This document shows positions 1 to 6,109 of a DNA stretch of 16,913 nt, in pieces. Under the pieces are notes generated by a model. It ran no database searches and had not been told where the DNA came from. It saw only the letters and a list, made by a program, of their open reading frames with translations. Numbering within the stretch: position 1 is the first letter of the stretch; every line of letters begins with the position of its first letter. The position numbers and the translations under genes are program-made. The DNA comes from Patescibacteria group bacterium (lineage in GTDB: Bacteria > Patescibacteriota > Minisyncoccia > Phycocordibacterales > PALSA-1337). The DNA lies in contig JAGWNR010000002.1 in assembly GCA_028871265.1 (NCBI GenBank), forward strand, positions 1 through 16,913. Reading direction: 5' to 3'.

Positions 1-266
1 AGATCTTTCATCTCTTTGGCTATGCCTTTGTCTACATAGCGGTAACAAACTTTTTTACCGTCGCGCACCGGCGTGAGCAACCCCACCTTGGCCAATGCTC
101 GCAAATGATGCGACACCACTGCCACGCTCTCTCCGATTTCTTTGGAAAGATCGGAAACGCACATGCCGGGGACTTTCCACATTTTGCATAATATGCAAAA
201 TCGCGTAGGTTCACCTGCACTACAAAATGCTTCTCTGAACTTTTTAACATTTATTGTCTCTTTCAT
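1..266 (-). CDS. ArsR/SmtB-family winged-helix repressor, C-terminus cut by window edge
   Basis: A reading frame starting at ATG 266 stays open to base 1 (88 codons visible). It shows the ArsR/SmtB order: an N-terminal helix with GEPTRFCIL, then MCVSDL (the position of the ELCVCDL metal site of ArsR), the recognition helix VAVVSHHLRALAKVGLL, and the wing start VRDGKKVCYRYV. The family consists of dimeric repressors released from DNA by metals or other effectors. In the alpha-3 site the first Cys is kept and the second is Ser, so a classical As(III) three-Cys site is not obvious; other Cys residues lie nearby (CSAGEP, FCILCK, KVCYRY), so the effector cannot be called. The gene has its own promoter with an operator-like palindrome that ends right at the start codon, which suggests autoregulation. 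A shorter frame over 32-250 on the same strand is only a shadow. Confidence 0.88.
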   Translation of the reverse strand, partial: MKETINVKKFREAFCSAGEPTRFCILCKMWKVPGMCVSDLSKEIGESVAVVSHHLRALAKVGLLTPVRDGKKVCYRYVDKGIAKEMKD

Positions 267-313
267 ATTCAAATGAATGTTTGAATGATATACGAATACG
301 CCAGAGCTGTCAA
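267..313 (-). promoter_or_regulatory. arsR promoter with overlapping operator-like palindrome
   Basis: On the minus strand TTGACA (313-308) is followed after exactly 17 bases by TATCAT (290-285). A perfect inverted repeat, ATTCAAA/TTTGAAT with a 6-base spacer (267-286), covers most of the -10 and the expected start of transcription, and its last base touches the ATG at 266. This is the usual geometry of an ArsR-family autorepression site. Binding is inferred, not shown. Confidence 0.75.
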
Positions 314-315
314 CC

Positions 316-345
316 TTTACTCCAATAGAAAACATATTGTATACT
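316..345 (+). promoter_or_regulatory. Promoter of the 352-690 gene, probably leaderless
   Basis: TATACT lies at 340-345 and the ATG at 352, leaving 6 bases, so transcription should begin at the start codon. The -35 candidate TTTACT (316-321) is weak, with an 18-base spacer. It is divergent from, and adjacent to, the arsR promoter. Confidence 0.55.
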
Positions 346-351
346 TTAAAC

Positions 352-690
352 ATGTTAAATCCTGACGATGTTTTCAGTCAAAGTTTTGAGCAAACAATAG
401 AAAAAGAACCGTCAATTGACGATGTTTTTTCCTCTGAAGAAGAATTGAAAACCAAAATCCAACAAGAACAAAAAATTGAATTCAATCCAATCACAGAAAT
501 AATTCCCCCAAATTACAACAGTGGTAGCGAAAATATTTCATATCACATAAATATATATAAATGTTCAGATGGTAGATACTGTGCCATCGCTATAAATGAA
601 GGCTACGCCAGGCTTGTTTGGATGGATACCAATTACCAGCTGGTCAAAAGCGAAGCTGACATTGATTTTCATAATCACATCCGGGCATGA
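352..690 (+). CDS. Small acidic hypothetical protein
   Basis: A 112-residue protein of unrecognised family, with no signal peptide and no membrane segment. The first half is acidic and probably disordered; it contains DDVFS twice (near residues 5 and 23), and the DNA carries a matching 12-base direct repeat, TGACGATGTTTT, at 363 and 417. The second half (SYHINIYKCSDGRYCAIAINEGYARLVWMD) looks like beta-strands of a small folded domain with two Cys. A TTG start at 337 is possible, but it lies inside the -10 region, so ATG 352 is preferred. The 3' end overlaps the end of the convergent PAP2_C gene by 16 bases. It is divergent from arsR, so it might be controlled by the same repressor, but only the position suggests this. 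Confidence 0.6.
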   Translation: MLNPDDVFSQSFEQTIEKEPSIDDVFSSEEELKTKIQQEQKIEFNPITEIIPPNYNSGSENISYHINIYKCSDGRYCAIAINEGYARLVWMDTNYQLVKSEADIDFHNHIRA

Positions 691-1388
691 GTGGAATCAG
701 TTTTTAGCGATTCCGGCACATCAGTTGCAAATAGATGTCGCGCCATCCTATAAACTCCATAGGAAATAAAGAACGCCGACAACACATCAATTGAATAGTG
801 TAGATGTCCGAGCAATACCACAATACCCAAAACAACAGACAAAACAATAAAAAAGTCTCGTATCCAGCGCCGATCCCAATATAGAAATGCCATTAAAAAC
901 GGCAATCCGGTATGACCCGAAAAAAATGAATCATCGCCCAGGAAAAATGAAGAATACAGTTTTGTGCCGATAATGTCTTCTAACAAATTTTGCGTATACG
1001 GATTAATAGTCGAATGTGTCGGAAAAGCGCCGATGTGTGTCAAGCTGATAAAGACCGATCTGGTCATCACAAATATAGCGATGGTTTTTAACATAAAGGG
1101 CAATCTGGACGGCCACAATAAACCAATCACGATAATAAAAAGCACCATGCCAGCGGCGCCGTTTACGAACAATCCGTCCACATCGTACGGCCCGATATTA
1201 CTGAGCACTATATCAGTAACCGGATTACTGACACTCGCCGTTGCGTATCGTACGGCATAAACATTTATTATTAGACTTGCCGCCAGCAATACGATACCCA
1301 AAACAAAAGAAAATATATAGCGCTTGCTTGAAAAGCAGATTTTATATTGTCCGCCTGTTTTCTTTAAAAAATCTTTAATAGCTTGCAT
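675..1388 (-). CDS. PAP2_C / sphingomyelin-synthase-like membrane phosphatase or phosphotransferase
   Basis: A 237-residue polytopic membrane protein with about six hydrophobic segments. Residues 151-160 read GDDSFFSGHT and residues 195-202 HLHYSIDV. These match the two signatures of the PAP2_C branch (sphingomyelin synthase-related lipid phosphate phosphatases), where the two His and the Asp (here His159, His197, Asp201) form the catalytic triad, rather than the KxxxxxxRP signature of ordinary PAP2 enzymes. The expected chemistry is transfer or hydrolysis of a lipid phosphate headgroup at the membrane; the substrate is unknown. ATG 1388 is preceded after 7 bases by TATACT, so a leaderless message is likely. 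Antisense frames inside it (for example 964-1260) are shadows. Confidence 0.82.
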   Translation of the reverse strand: MQAIKDFLKKTGGQYKICFSSKRYIFSFVLGIVLLAASLIINVYAVRYATASVSNPVTDIVLSNIGPYDVDGLFVNGAAGMVLFIIVIGLLWPSRLPFMLKTIAIFVMTRSVFISLTHIGAFPTHSTINPYTQNLLEDIIGTKLYSSFFLGDDSFFSGHTGLPFLMAFLYWDRRWIRDFFIVLSVVLGIVVLLGHLHYSIDVLSAFFISYGVYRMARHLFATDVPESLKTDSTHARM

Positions 1389-1395
1389 GGGTTAC

Positions 1396-1401
1396 AGTAT
1401 A
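1396..1401 (-). promoter_or_regulatory. -10 element of PAP2_C gene (leaderless)
   Basis: TATACT read on the minus strand, 7 bases before ATG 1388. No good -35 was found at the expected distance. Confidence 0.5.
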
Positions 1402-1479
1402 ACTCGACAATTTTAAAAGGAAAGGCGCAAGCGAAAGATCCTAGCGTCCATTTTGGGTTTCAGTGAATATGCTTCACCG

Positions 1480-1878
1480 CTATTTCCCCGCTTTTTCACC
1501 AAAAGCCTCATCAGCTTCGTCTTTGTCCGCGTCAGCCTTTGTGTGATGAATTGTGCCTTCTATATGATTGGCCGGCGCATAGACTGTATATAGTTTGAGC
1601 GGCTTTTTGCCGGTATTTATTACATTGTGATTAGCGCCAGCCGGCACCAAAACAGCCGTGCCGTCTTTCAACGCAAACTCATCACCATCGATAATTGCCT
1701 TGCCCACACCGCTTTCGAAACGCAAAAATTGATCGACATGATGAACCTCCATCCCGATTTCATCGCCCGGCGCCACTGACATTAAAACCACTTGACTATG
1801 CAAACCGGTATACAGAACTCGGCGATAATCGTTATTCTCCAGTGTCAATTTTTCAATATTTTCATAAAATGGTGTCAT
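1480..1878 (-). CDS. Single-domain cupin protein
   Basis: A 132-residue protein with both cupin motifs. Motif 1 is GDEIGMEVHHVDQFLRFESG, with His46, His47 and Gln50 at the metal-ligand region (the usual Glu replaced by Gln50). Motif 2 is GTAVLVPAGANHNVIN, with His84. The fold is therefore a small beta-barrel, probably metal-binding; the reaction and substrate cannot be told, as the family spans isomerases, dioxygenases and sugar-binding proteins. The last 25 residues are charged and rich in Ala, Asp, Glu and Lys, and look disordered. ATG 1878 is the first Met after the promoter; there is no Shine-Dalgarno sequence. It is transcribed separately from rpsG because a terminator separates them. 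Confidence 0.9.
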   Translation of the reverse strand: MTPFYENIEKLTLENNDYRRVLYTGLHSQVVLMSVAPGDEIGMEVHHVDQFLRFESGVGKAIIDGDEFALKDGTAVLVPAGANHNVINTGKKPLKLYTVYAPANHIEGTIHHTKADADKDEADEAFGEKAGK

Positions 1879-1912
1879 GGTGATATAAAATTAGTTGCAG
1901 ATTAATACCATT

Positions 1913-1921
1913 ATTATACCA
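1913..1921 (-). promoter_or_regulatory. Extended -10 promoter of the cupin gene
   Basis: TGGTATAAT on the minus strand, a consensus TATAAT with a TGn extension, 34 bases before the ATG. The -35 position falls inside the rpsG terminator stem and matches poorly, so the extended -10 probably carries recognition. Confidence 0.55.
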
Positions 1922-1923
1922 CA

Positions 1924-1951
1924 AAAAATCCCGCATCTTGGCGGGATTTTT
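1924..1951 (-). terminator. Rho-independent terminator of rpsL-rpsG
   Basis: An 11-bp perfect stem, AAAAATCCCGC/GCGGGATTTTT with a 6-base loop, lies 24 bases past the rpsG stop and ends in a T-run on the minus strand. Confidence 0.85.
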
Positions 1952-1974
1952 GTTTTATAAAAAGTGGGGTCGAT

Positions 1975-2445
1975 TTACCAAGCAAAGTGAGCAAAAGCCT
2001 TGTTTGCTTCGGCCATCTTGTGCATAGTTTCGCGCTTCTTCACTGCTTCGCCTTCGTTCTTTGACGCAGCGATGACCTCGTCAGCCAATTTTTCGTGCAT
2101 CGGCTTGCCTTTTTTGTTGCGTGCAGCCTCGACAATCCATTTCATAGACAGAGCCTGGCGTCTCTCCGGCCTGACCTCGCGCGGCACTTGGTAGTTGGCG
2201 CCGCCAACGCGGCGAGAACGGACTTCCATGTTCGGCGCCGTATTCTTCAAGGCCGCCTCGAACAATTCCATCGGGTTCTCGACTTTGGCCTTTTCTTTGA
2301 GAAGGTCGAACATACCATAGACAATCTCGCGCGCCGTGTTTTTCTTGCCACTCTCCATACAATAATTGATAAATTTGCCAATTTTTGCTGATTCATATCG
2401 CGGGTCAGCCTTGGGAATATTACGATTTTTTACTTTTCTTCGCAT
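1975..2445 (-). CDS. rpsG: 30S ribosomal protein S7
   Basis: 156 residues, full length and collinear with bacterial S7. Recognisable blocks are KFINYCMESGKKNTAREIVY near the start, then VRSRRVGGANYQVPREVRPE, the helix MKWIVEAARNKKGK, and the C-terminal KRETMHKMAEANKAFAHFAW. S7 is the primary assembly protein of the 30S head and contacts 16S rRNA at the exit site. It is the second gene after rpsL. In E. coli S7 represses its own synthesis by binding the rpsL-rpsG spacer; here that spacer forms a large imperfect hairpin, which would be the place to look for equivalent control (inference). No elongation factor gene follows; a terminator does. Confidence 0.98.
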   Translation of the reverse strand: MRRKVKNRNIPKADPRYESAKIGKFINYCMESGKKNTAREIVYGMFDLLKEKAKVENPMELFEAALKNTAPNMEVRSRRVGGANYQVPREVRPERRQALSMKWIVEAARNKKGKPMHEKLADEVIAASKNEGEAVKKRETMHKMAEANKAFAHFAW

Positions 2446-2456
2446 GATAGTTTTGA

Positions 2457-2527
2457 GTTACAAGTTTCAAGTCGCAAGTTGCAAGTTTCCTGTTTTGTCT
2501 TGTGACTTGCAGCTTGTCACTTGTTAC
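2457..2527. repeat. 29-base imperfect inverted repeat between rpsL and rpsG
   Basis: Arms 2457-2485 and 2499-2527 pair at 22 of 29 positions around a 13-base loop. Each arm is a run of the word CAAG (or CTTG) recurring about every seven bases, with mismatches confined to the linkers between words. It fills nearly the whole rpsL-rpsG spacer and would fold in the mRNA just before the rpsG start. Confidence 0.85.
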
Positions 2528-2534
2528 TAATTAT

Positions 2535-2951
2535 TTATTTCGCCGCTTTCGGCCTCTTGTTGCCGTATTGGCTGCGACCTTTGCGACGCTTTTCTACACC
2601 GGCACAGTCTAGGACACCGCGCACTACGCTGTAGCGCAATCCGACGTCCTTGACACGACCGCCGCGCAGTAGCACGACAGAGTGTTCCTGCAGATTGTGG
2701 CCTTCTCCTGGAACATAGGCGGTTACTTCCATACCATTAGATAATCGCACGCGGGCGATCTTGCGAATTGCCGAGTTCGGCTTTTTCGGCGTTTTAGTGG
2801 TCACTTTTATGCAGACGCCGCGCTTGAATGGCGCCGGGAAAAAGCTCGGGCGGTTTTCGATGCTATTAAATGTGCGCGTCAGGGCGACGGATTTTGGTTT
2901 CCGCTTGAAACTGACACGACGCTTTTTGGTCAATTGATTGATTGTGGGCAT
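2535..2951 (-). CDS. rpsL: 30S ribosomal protein S12, with a shortened decoding loop
   Basis: 138 residues with the S12 hallmarks [42 protein letters not shown] and GGRVKD. S12 lines the decoding centre of the 30S subunit. Lys42-Lys43 (E. coli numbering) of the PKKPNS loop are unchanged. The second loop, normally KDLPGVRYH, reads KDVGLRYS: one residue fewer, no proline, and Ser in place of His. A segment before KRGVC ([16 protein letters not shown]) is longer than in E. coli. The gene heads a two-gene operon with a leader of about 180 bases carrying two structured elements. Confidence 0.98.
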   Translation of the reverse strand: MPTINQLTKKRRVSFKRKPKSVALTRTFNSIENRPSFFPAPFKRGVCIKVTTKTPKKPNSAIRKIARVRLSNGMEVTAYVPGEGHNLQEHSVVLLRGGRVKDVGLRYSVVRGVLDCAGVEKRRKGRSQYGNKRPKAAK

Positions 2952-2956
2952 AAAAT

Positions 2957-3036
2957 AAGTCTTAAAGTCTATAAAGTCCTTAAAGTCGTAAAATCTTTTA
3001 CTTTATAGACTTTACAGACTTTTGACTTTATGGACT
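2957..3036. repeat. Iterated AAAGTC/GACTTT inverted repeat just upstream of rpsL
   Basis: AAGTC or AAAGTC words at 2957, 2964, 2973 and 2982 face GACTTT words at 3008, 3017 and 3024 and GACT at 3033, so the stretch folds into an imperfect hairpin that ends only a few bases before the rpsL ATG. It is the same design as the rpsL-rpsG spacer but with a different word. Confidence 0.8.
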
Positions 3037-3043
3037 GATCTGA

Positions 3044-3106
3044 TTTCGCCTGATTTTTTCACCGTCAGCGGCTTGAGAGATGCCGAGAGCGATTACTCAT
3101 GCGAAA
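3044..3106 (-). promoter_or_regulatory. Possible structured element in the rpsL leader
   Basis: TTTCGC (3044-3049) can pair with GCGAAA (3101-3106). Inside, CTGA/TCAG (3050-3068) and CGGC/GCCG (3069-3085) can form two short hairpins, so a three-way junction is possible. I do not recognise it as a known riboswitch class. The individual stems are short. Confidence 0.35.
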
Positions 3107-3140
3107 CCGTGAATAAAGTACGTTTTTTGAACGTGTTTGC

Positions 3141-3169
3141 AGTCTACTTTATTTCAAGGAAAAACGCAA
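3141..3169 (-). promoter_or_regulatory. Candidate rpsL-rpsG promoter
   Basis: On the minus strand TTGCGT (3169-3164), a 17-base spacer, then TAGACT (3146-3141). The predicted leader is about 180 bases. A 9-bp inverted repeat AATAAAGTA/TACTTTATT (3112-3120 and 3145-3153) brackets the start region. The -35 lies only five bases from the divergent TTGACA at 3174. Confidence 0.45.
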
Positions 3170-3173
3170 ATAT

Positions 3174-3202
3174 TTGACAATGTCTATACAAGATGTTAAT
3201 TT
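3174..3202 (+). promoter_or_regulatory. Candidate promoter of the 3249-3560 gene
   Basis: A consensus TTGACA (3174-3179) is followed after 17 bases by a weak TAATTT (3197-3202), with TG just before it. Transcription would start near 3209, ruling out translation from TTG 3174. Confidence 0.5.
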
Positions 3203-3248
3203 TATTGTTGGAAACAATCATCACAAACTTAAAAGAAGAAAGGAATGC

Positions 3249-3560
3249 ATGAACATTAAGAACTTTACCCTGAAGGGAGCAGGACTTCCAGAGGAATTAA
3301 AGGTGAAATGGAAAAAGCTTTTTGGCCGAAAACCATGGGTCACCAGTAAACTGTCGGATCTCTGCATCCTGGCTGATATTACCGATTATAACCTCGCATT
3401 ACCAAAGATGACTGAGGACGACGCCCGCAAGCTCACTGAATTGGTCAAAATCCACGAGAACATCAATTTCGCCGACGACTTCGAAACTGGCGGCAAAAAG
3501 CAAAAAGCGTCACACGCGGCAATGGATCGCCTGCTCAGGCAGATTATCGCCCGCAAATGA
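3249..3560 (+). CDS. Small hypothetical protein
   Basis: 103 residues starting MNIKNFTLKGAGLPEELK; family not recognised. It has no signal peptide or membrane segment and is rich in Lys and Asp/Glu, with predicted helices (TEDDARKLTELVKIHENI; HAAMDRLLRQIIARK), so it is probably a small soluble protein. ATG 3249 was chosen because the purine run AGAAGAAAGGA ends four bases before it, one of the few Shine-Dalgarno-like sequences in the window; the frame is open back to TTG 3174, but that codon is the -35 hexamer. It converges on the propeller gene and shares its terminator. Confidence 0.65.
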   Translation: MNIKNFTLKGAGLPEELKVKWKKLFGRKPWVTSKLSDLCILADITDYNLALPKMTEDDARKLTELVKIHENINFADDFETGGKKQKASHAAMDRLLRQIIARK

Positions 3561-3579
3561 CAAGCTCGAACAGCTTCAC

Positions 3580-3605
3580 AAAGTCCCGCACAAAATGCGG
3601 GCTTT
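3580..3605. terminator. Bidirectional terminator
   Basis: AAAG and CCCGC pair with GCGGG and CTTT around the loop ACAAAAT, between two convergent genes. A-rich and T-rich flanks allow termination in both directions. Confidence 0.75.
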
Positions 3606-3606
3606 C

Positions 3607-4638
3607 TTATTTTAAAGGAAATTTAAAATGATTTGGCAGCAGTTCTTTCAAACCATCTGCATACAAGGCGTATGCTCGTACAAATGAATCATCGACATGC
3701 GCATACAGAATGCCTTCGCCTGGTTTGGTCTCGACAAACTGGCTGGCAAAAGTGATCGTCCTGGCCTCGGTGTCTCTGATGAGCGGTTCTGGTGAAACCC
3801 AATCGATCTTTCCCTTTTCGTAATCATAGATGAAAAGTCCCACGGAAAACATGCCGTATTTTGTCTTGTCACCGACTTTTTTATTTGCTTCGCGACCATT
3901 CATGATGCCCAGCAATTTATTTTCACCCATATCAATGAACGATCTTGGCAAAAGCGGTCCGGGCGAAGCGTGGCCACCGATCCAAGAGATCTGGTGTTCT
4001 TTCGGATGAAAAACAATCTCGCCCGCTTTCCACGGCTTACCCATGTTTTCTGCAATGGCAATCCGAACCGTAGAATATGTCCTGTCTTTTTCTCTCTTAC
4101 TCGACTCGAACAAGTTCAGTCTAATACCTCTGCTGTTTAAAGGCGCGATCGAGATCTCTTTCGCACCCTCATGAGTCTTTGGATCTGCCAAAAGTGCTGG
4201 CGCAGTCATTTCCAGTGAATCGAGGTCATTTCCGACCGCATGGCCCAGATGGACGATGGTGTGTTTTTTACTTTTATCCAAAAAAGGCAAGGTGAAGTAG
4301 ACGTGAACCAAAGAAGACTCGTCGACAAAGATGTCCGGATCTTCAAAACCAATGAATTCAGATCCCTCTGTGCTCAAGCTGGCGATGACTTCATCGGCGC
4401 GCACAAAATTTAATCTTTCACCAATAGAAAAACTTTCCAGGGAATCTCCTTTTATTTTACGGATCTCGCTCCTATCTACATAACCACTAACCTCAACATC
4501 TCCCACTCTCTCGGTGATACATCGGACTATGCCTTCCTTGTAATCCGAGGTCGGATCAAGGGCTATGGCCATGACATGCTTGAACTTTCCGCCGGTTTCT
4601 ATGGCTTTGCCGTTATGTTGCAGGTAGGGTTTTGACAT
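3607..4638 (-). CDS. Predicted beta-propeller protein resembling GH43/GH130-type glycosidases
   Basis: 343 residues, no signal peptide, so probably cytoplasmic. The pattern of blades is suggested by repeated beta-rich segments, by GFEDPDIFVDESSLVHVYFT (about 97-116), which resembles the EDP-containing blade of five-bladed propeller glycosidases and phosphorylases (GH130, GH43), and by GGHASPGPLLPRSFIDMGEN further on. If correct, it would act on an oligosaccharide. Catalytic residues cannot be assigned, and a non-enzymatic propeller is possible. It starts at ATG 4638 with TATAAT 11 bases upstream (leader of about four bases). Confidence 0.55.
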   Translation of the reverse strand: MSKPYLQHNGKAIETGGKFKHVMAIALDPTSDYKEGIVRCITERVGDVEVSGYVDRSEIRKIKGDSLESFSIGERLNFVRADEVIASLSTEGSEFIGFEDPDIFVDESSLVHVYFTLPFLDKSKKHTIVHLGHAVGNDLDSLEMTAPALLADPKTHEGAKEISIAPLNSRGIRLNLFESSKREKDRTYSTVRIAIAENMGKPWKAGEIVFHPKEHQISWIGGHASPGPLLPRSFIDMGENKLLGIMNGREANKKVGDKTKYGMFSVGLFIYDYEKGKIDWVSPEPLIRDTEARTITFASQFVETKPGEGILYAHVDDSFVRAYALYADGLKELLPNHFKFPLK

Positions 4639-4649
4639 CTGATGCCTGC

Positions 4650-4658
4650 ATTATATCA
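4650..4658 (-). promoter_or_regulatory. Extended -10 promoter of the propeller gene
   Basis: TGATATAAT on the minus strand, consensus -10 with TGn extension, 11 bases before ATG 4638. Confidence 0.6.
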
Positions 4659-4667
4659 AATTTTCAT

Positions 4668-5288
4668 CTATTTAACCGCCAAGGAATCAGGGTTGGTTGG
4701 CACCAGAACCGCCGTCACGACCAGACGCTGACTGTAAGTGTCTGTGGCAGGCAACCATATACCGTGGCAAGTGATTATCTTCAAATATGCTGCGCCGTCT
4801 TGTCGAAAGACCTGCGTACTCGGAAAAGCATTCAAACTATAGACCGCACTTTTTACAATCTGAAAAGTCCGACTGGTGCCGTCAGACATGGCCACGGCGA
4901 TGAAATCACCCAGCTTTGCTTGGTCGAGATGCTTGAAAATACCGTCAATTGTGGGTTTATATCCGCCGTTATCGACATGCCCGTCGATAATAGCGCTTCC
5001 CTCACTCCCCGGAGTCGGATTACCGGTATACCAGCCCGCCTGCACAAAATTGTGTGGCACATCGACATTGCCCGTCTTGGTCAAGCCGACAGAAATAATC
5101 GGCGCATTGGTGCCCACAGATGGAATAGATATAGAAACAGGAACAACCGACGCTTTTGGCGCCATTGCCGCTTCTACATATACCGGAGAGATCGGAACAA
5201 GTATCCCAAAAAATAGAATGACTAGAGATCTAACGATAACCGAGAGAATTAATTCAATTTTAGCCGCAACTCTTGCTTTCGATAACAT
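4668..5288 (-). CDS. Sortase, class F-like
   Basis: 206 residues: an N-terminal membrane anchor (about 11-40) followed by a sortase beta-barrel. The catalytic triad is visible: His104 in SAIIDGHVDN, Cys174 in LKIITCHG, and Arg188 in TYSQRLVV. The short catalytic domain and the IITCHG block resemble class E/F sortases. Sortases cut a C-terminal sorting signal and attach the protein to the envelope or to another subunit. No LPxTG-type substrate with a C-terminal membrane tail is encoded in the window, although secreted proteins sit directly upstream. It has its own extended -10, 12 bases before the ATG. Confidence 0.9.
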   Translation of the reverse strand: MLSKARVAAKIELILSVIVRSLVILFFGILVPISPVYVEAAMAPKASVVPVSISIPSVGTNAPIISVGLTKTGNVDVPHNFVQAGWYTGNPTPGSEGSAIIDGHVDNGGYKPTIDGIFKHLDQAKLGDFIAVAMSDGTSRTFQIVKSAVYSLNAFPSTQVFRQDGAAYLKIITCHGIWLPATDTYSQRLVVTAVLVPTNPDSLAVK

Positions 5289-5300
5289 GCTTTGATCAAA

Positions 5301-5309
5301 ACTATATCA
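5301..5309 (-). promoter_or_regulatory. Extended -10 promoter of the sortase gene
   Basis: TGATATAGT on the minus strand, 12 bases before ATG 5288; no matching -35. Confidence 0.45.
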
Positions 5310-5375
5310 TGCTCATATCACTGCGCCACTTACTTTTTCAAAATCGTATGGTCAAATGTGAAAGGATACACTGCA

Positions 5376-6098
5376 TTAATCTTTTCTACAATACAGCTCT
5401 GCAATATATGGCTGCATGATCGAGTGAGCTTGACCACCACCGACAGCTTTTGATGTGAAATTCATCCCCCCTTGGCCATCACCATAAACGTCACTCCAAG
5501 GCCCTCCACCACCCGAGCCAAACTGTATCTTAATAGGTAAATTAGTAGTTACGGTAAATATCGGTAGTTCTGCGACACTTAGAGTGTGCTTTTCCGAACC
5601 ACCCGTAGCCCCATTTGCGTATGCAGAAGTCACTGTGGTTGTTCGTCCACCAATAGTAGCGGTTGTCGCTGGTCCAGAACCGATGATGGTTCTACCATAC
5701 GCCGCTGTATATGTACTCCAACCTGTTGGGCATGTGCTCAAATCAAAAGCCATGATTGCTCCTGATGGGATAGAACCACTTCCTGAACCGCCCGCCGAAG
5801 CCCAGCTGGCATTGCCGTTTCCATCATTTGTCAGGACACTGCCAGCAGCGTTTATCGTTCCGCTGGCAACATTCATGTTGGTAACAACGAGGTTGGCCAG
5901 AGCCAAAAGACCGGTCTTTGATTGAGTATATATATTGCCAGGTGTACCGCCGCCGACATTAATAGGTGCAGCTGTATTTCCGTTTGGAGGAGAGGATGGT
6001 GCTGGCGTCCAATCGGCCAAAACATACTGGATGCCTAGACCAACAATGATTGCCCCTGCACCTATGACGACCGACGATACAATTTTCTTGATATTCAT
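5376..6098 (-). CDS. Secreted tail-collar-like surface protein
   Basis: 240 residues. Residues 1-28 form a signal peptide or membrane anchor, followed by a Pro-rich linker and NTAAPINVGGGTPGNIYTQS, a type of segment I associate with parcubacterial surface proteins. From about 108 on it looks like a phage tail-collar domain: IPSGAIMAFDLSTCPTGWS, then GGSEKHTLSVAELPIFT and the closing SIMQPYIAELYCRKD. Cys123 and Cys237 could form a disulfide joining the ends of the domain. Tail-collar domains form trimeric fibre knobs in phages; in a host without phage genes nearby, an adhesive surface appendage is the likely use (inference). It follows the 6110-6424 gene by 11 bases, so the two are co-transcribed. 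Confidence 0.75.
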   Translation of the reverse strand: MNIKKIVSSVVIGAGAIIVGLGIQYVLADWTPAPSSPPNGNTAAPINVGGGTPGNIYTQSKTGLLALANLVVTNMNVASGTINAAGSVLTNDGNGNASWASAGGSGSGSIPSGAIMAFDLSTCPTGWSTYTAAYGRTIIGSGPATTATIGGRTTTVTSAYANGATGGSEKHTLSVAELPIFTVTTNLPIKIQFGSGGGGPWSDVYGDGQGGMNFTSKAVGGGQAHSIMQPYIAELYCRKD

Positions 6099-6109
6099 AA
6101 TAATTTATT

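Noticed and set aside
32-250. 72-codon minus-strand frame
   Set aside because: It is in a different frame from the ArsR-type gene (1-266), which has clear family motifs and a promoter; the 72-codon product is rich in Trp, Arg and Cys without any domain.
964-1260. 98-codon plus-strand frame
   Set aside because: Entirely antisense to the PAP2_C gene, whose motifs are unmistakable.
2457-2527. CRISPR-like array
   Set aside because: The repeated words are 4-7 bases long, occur in both orientations and have no spacers of constant length; they form one hairpin.
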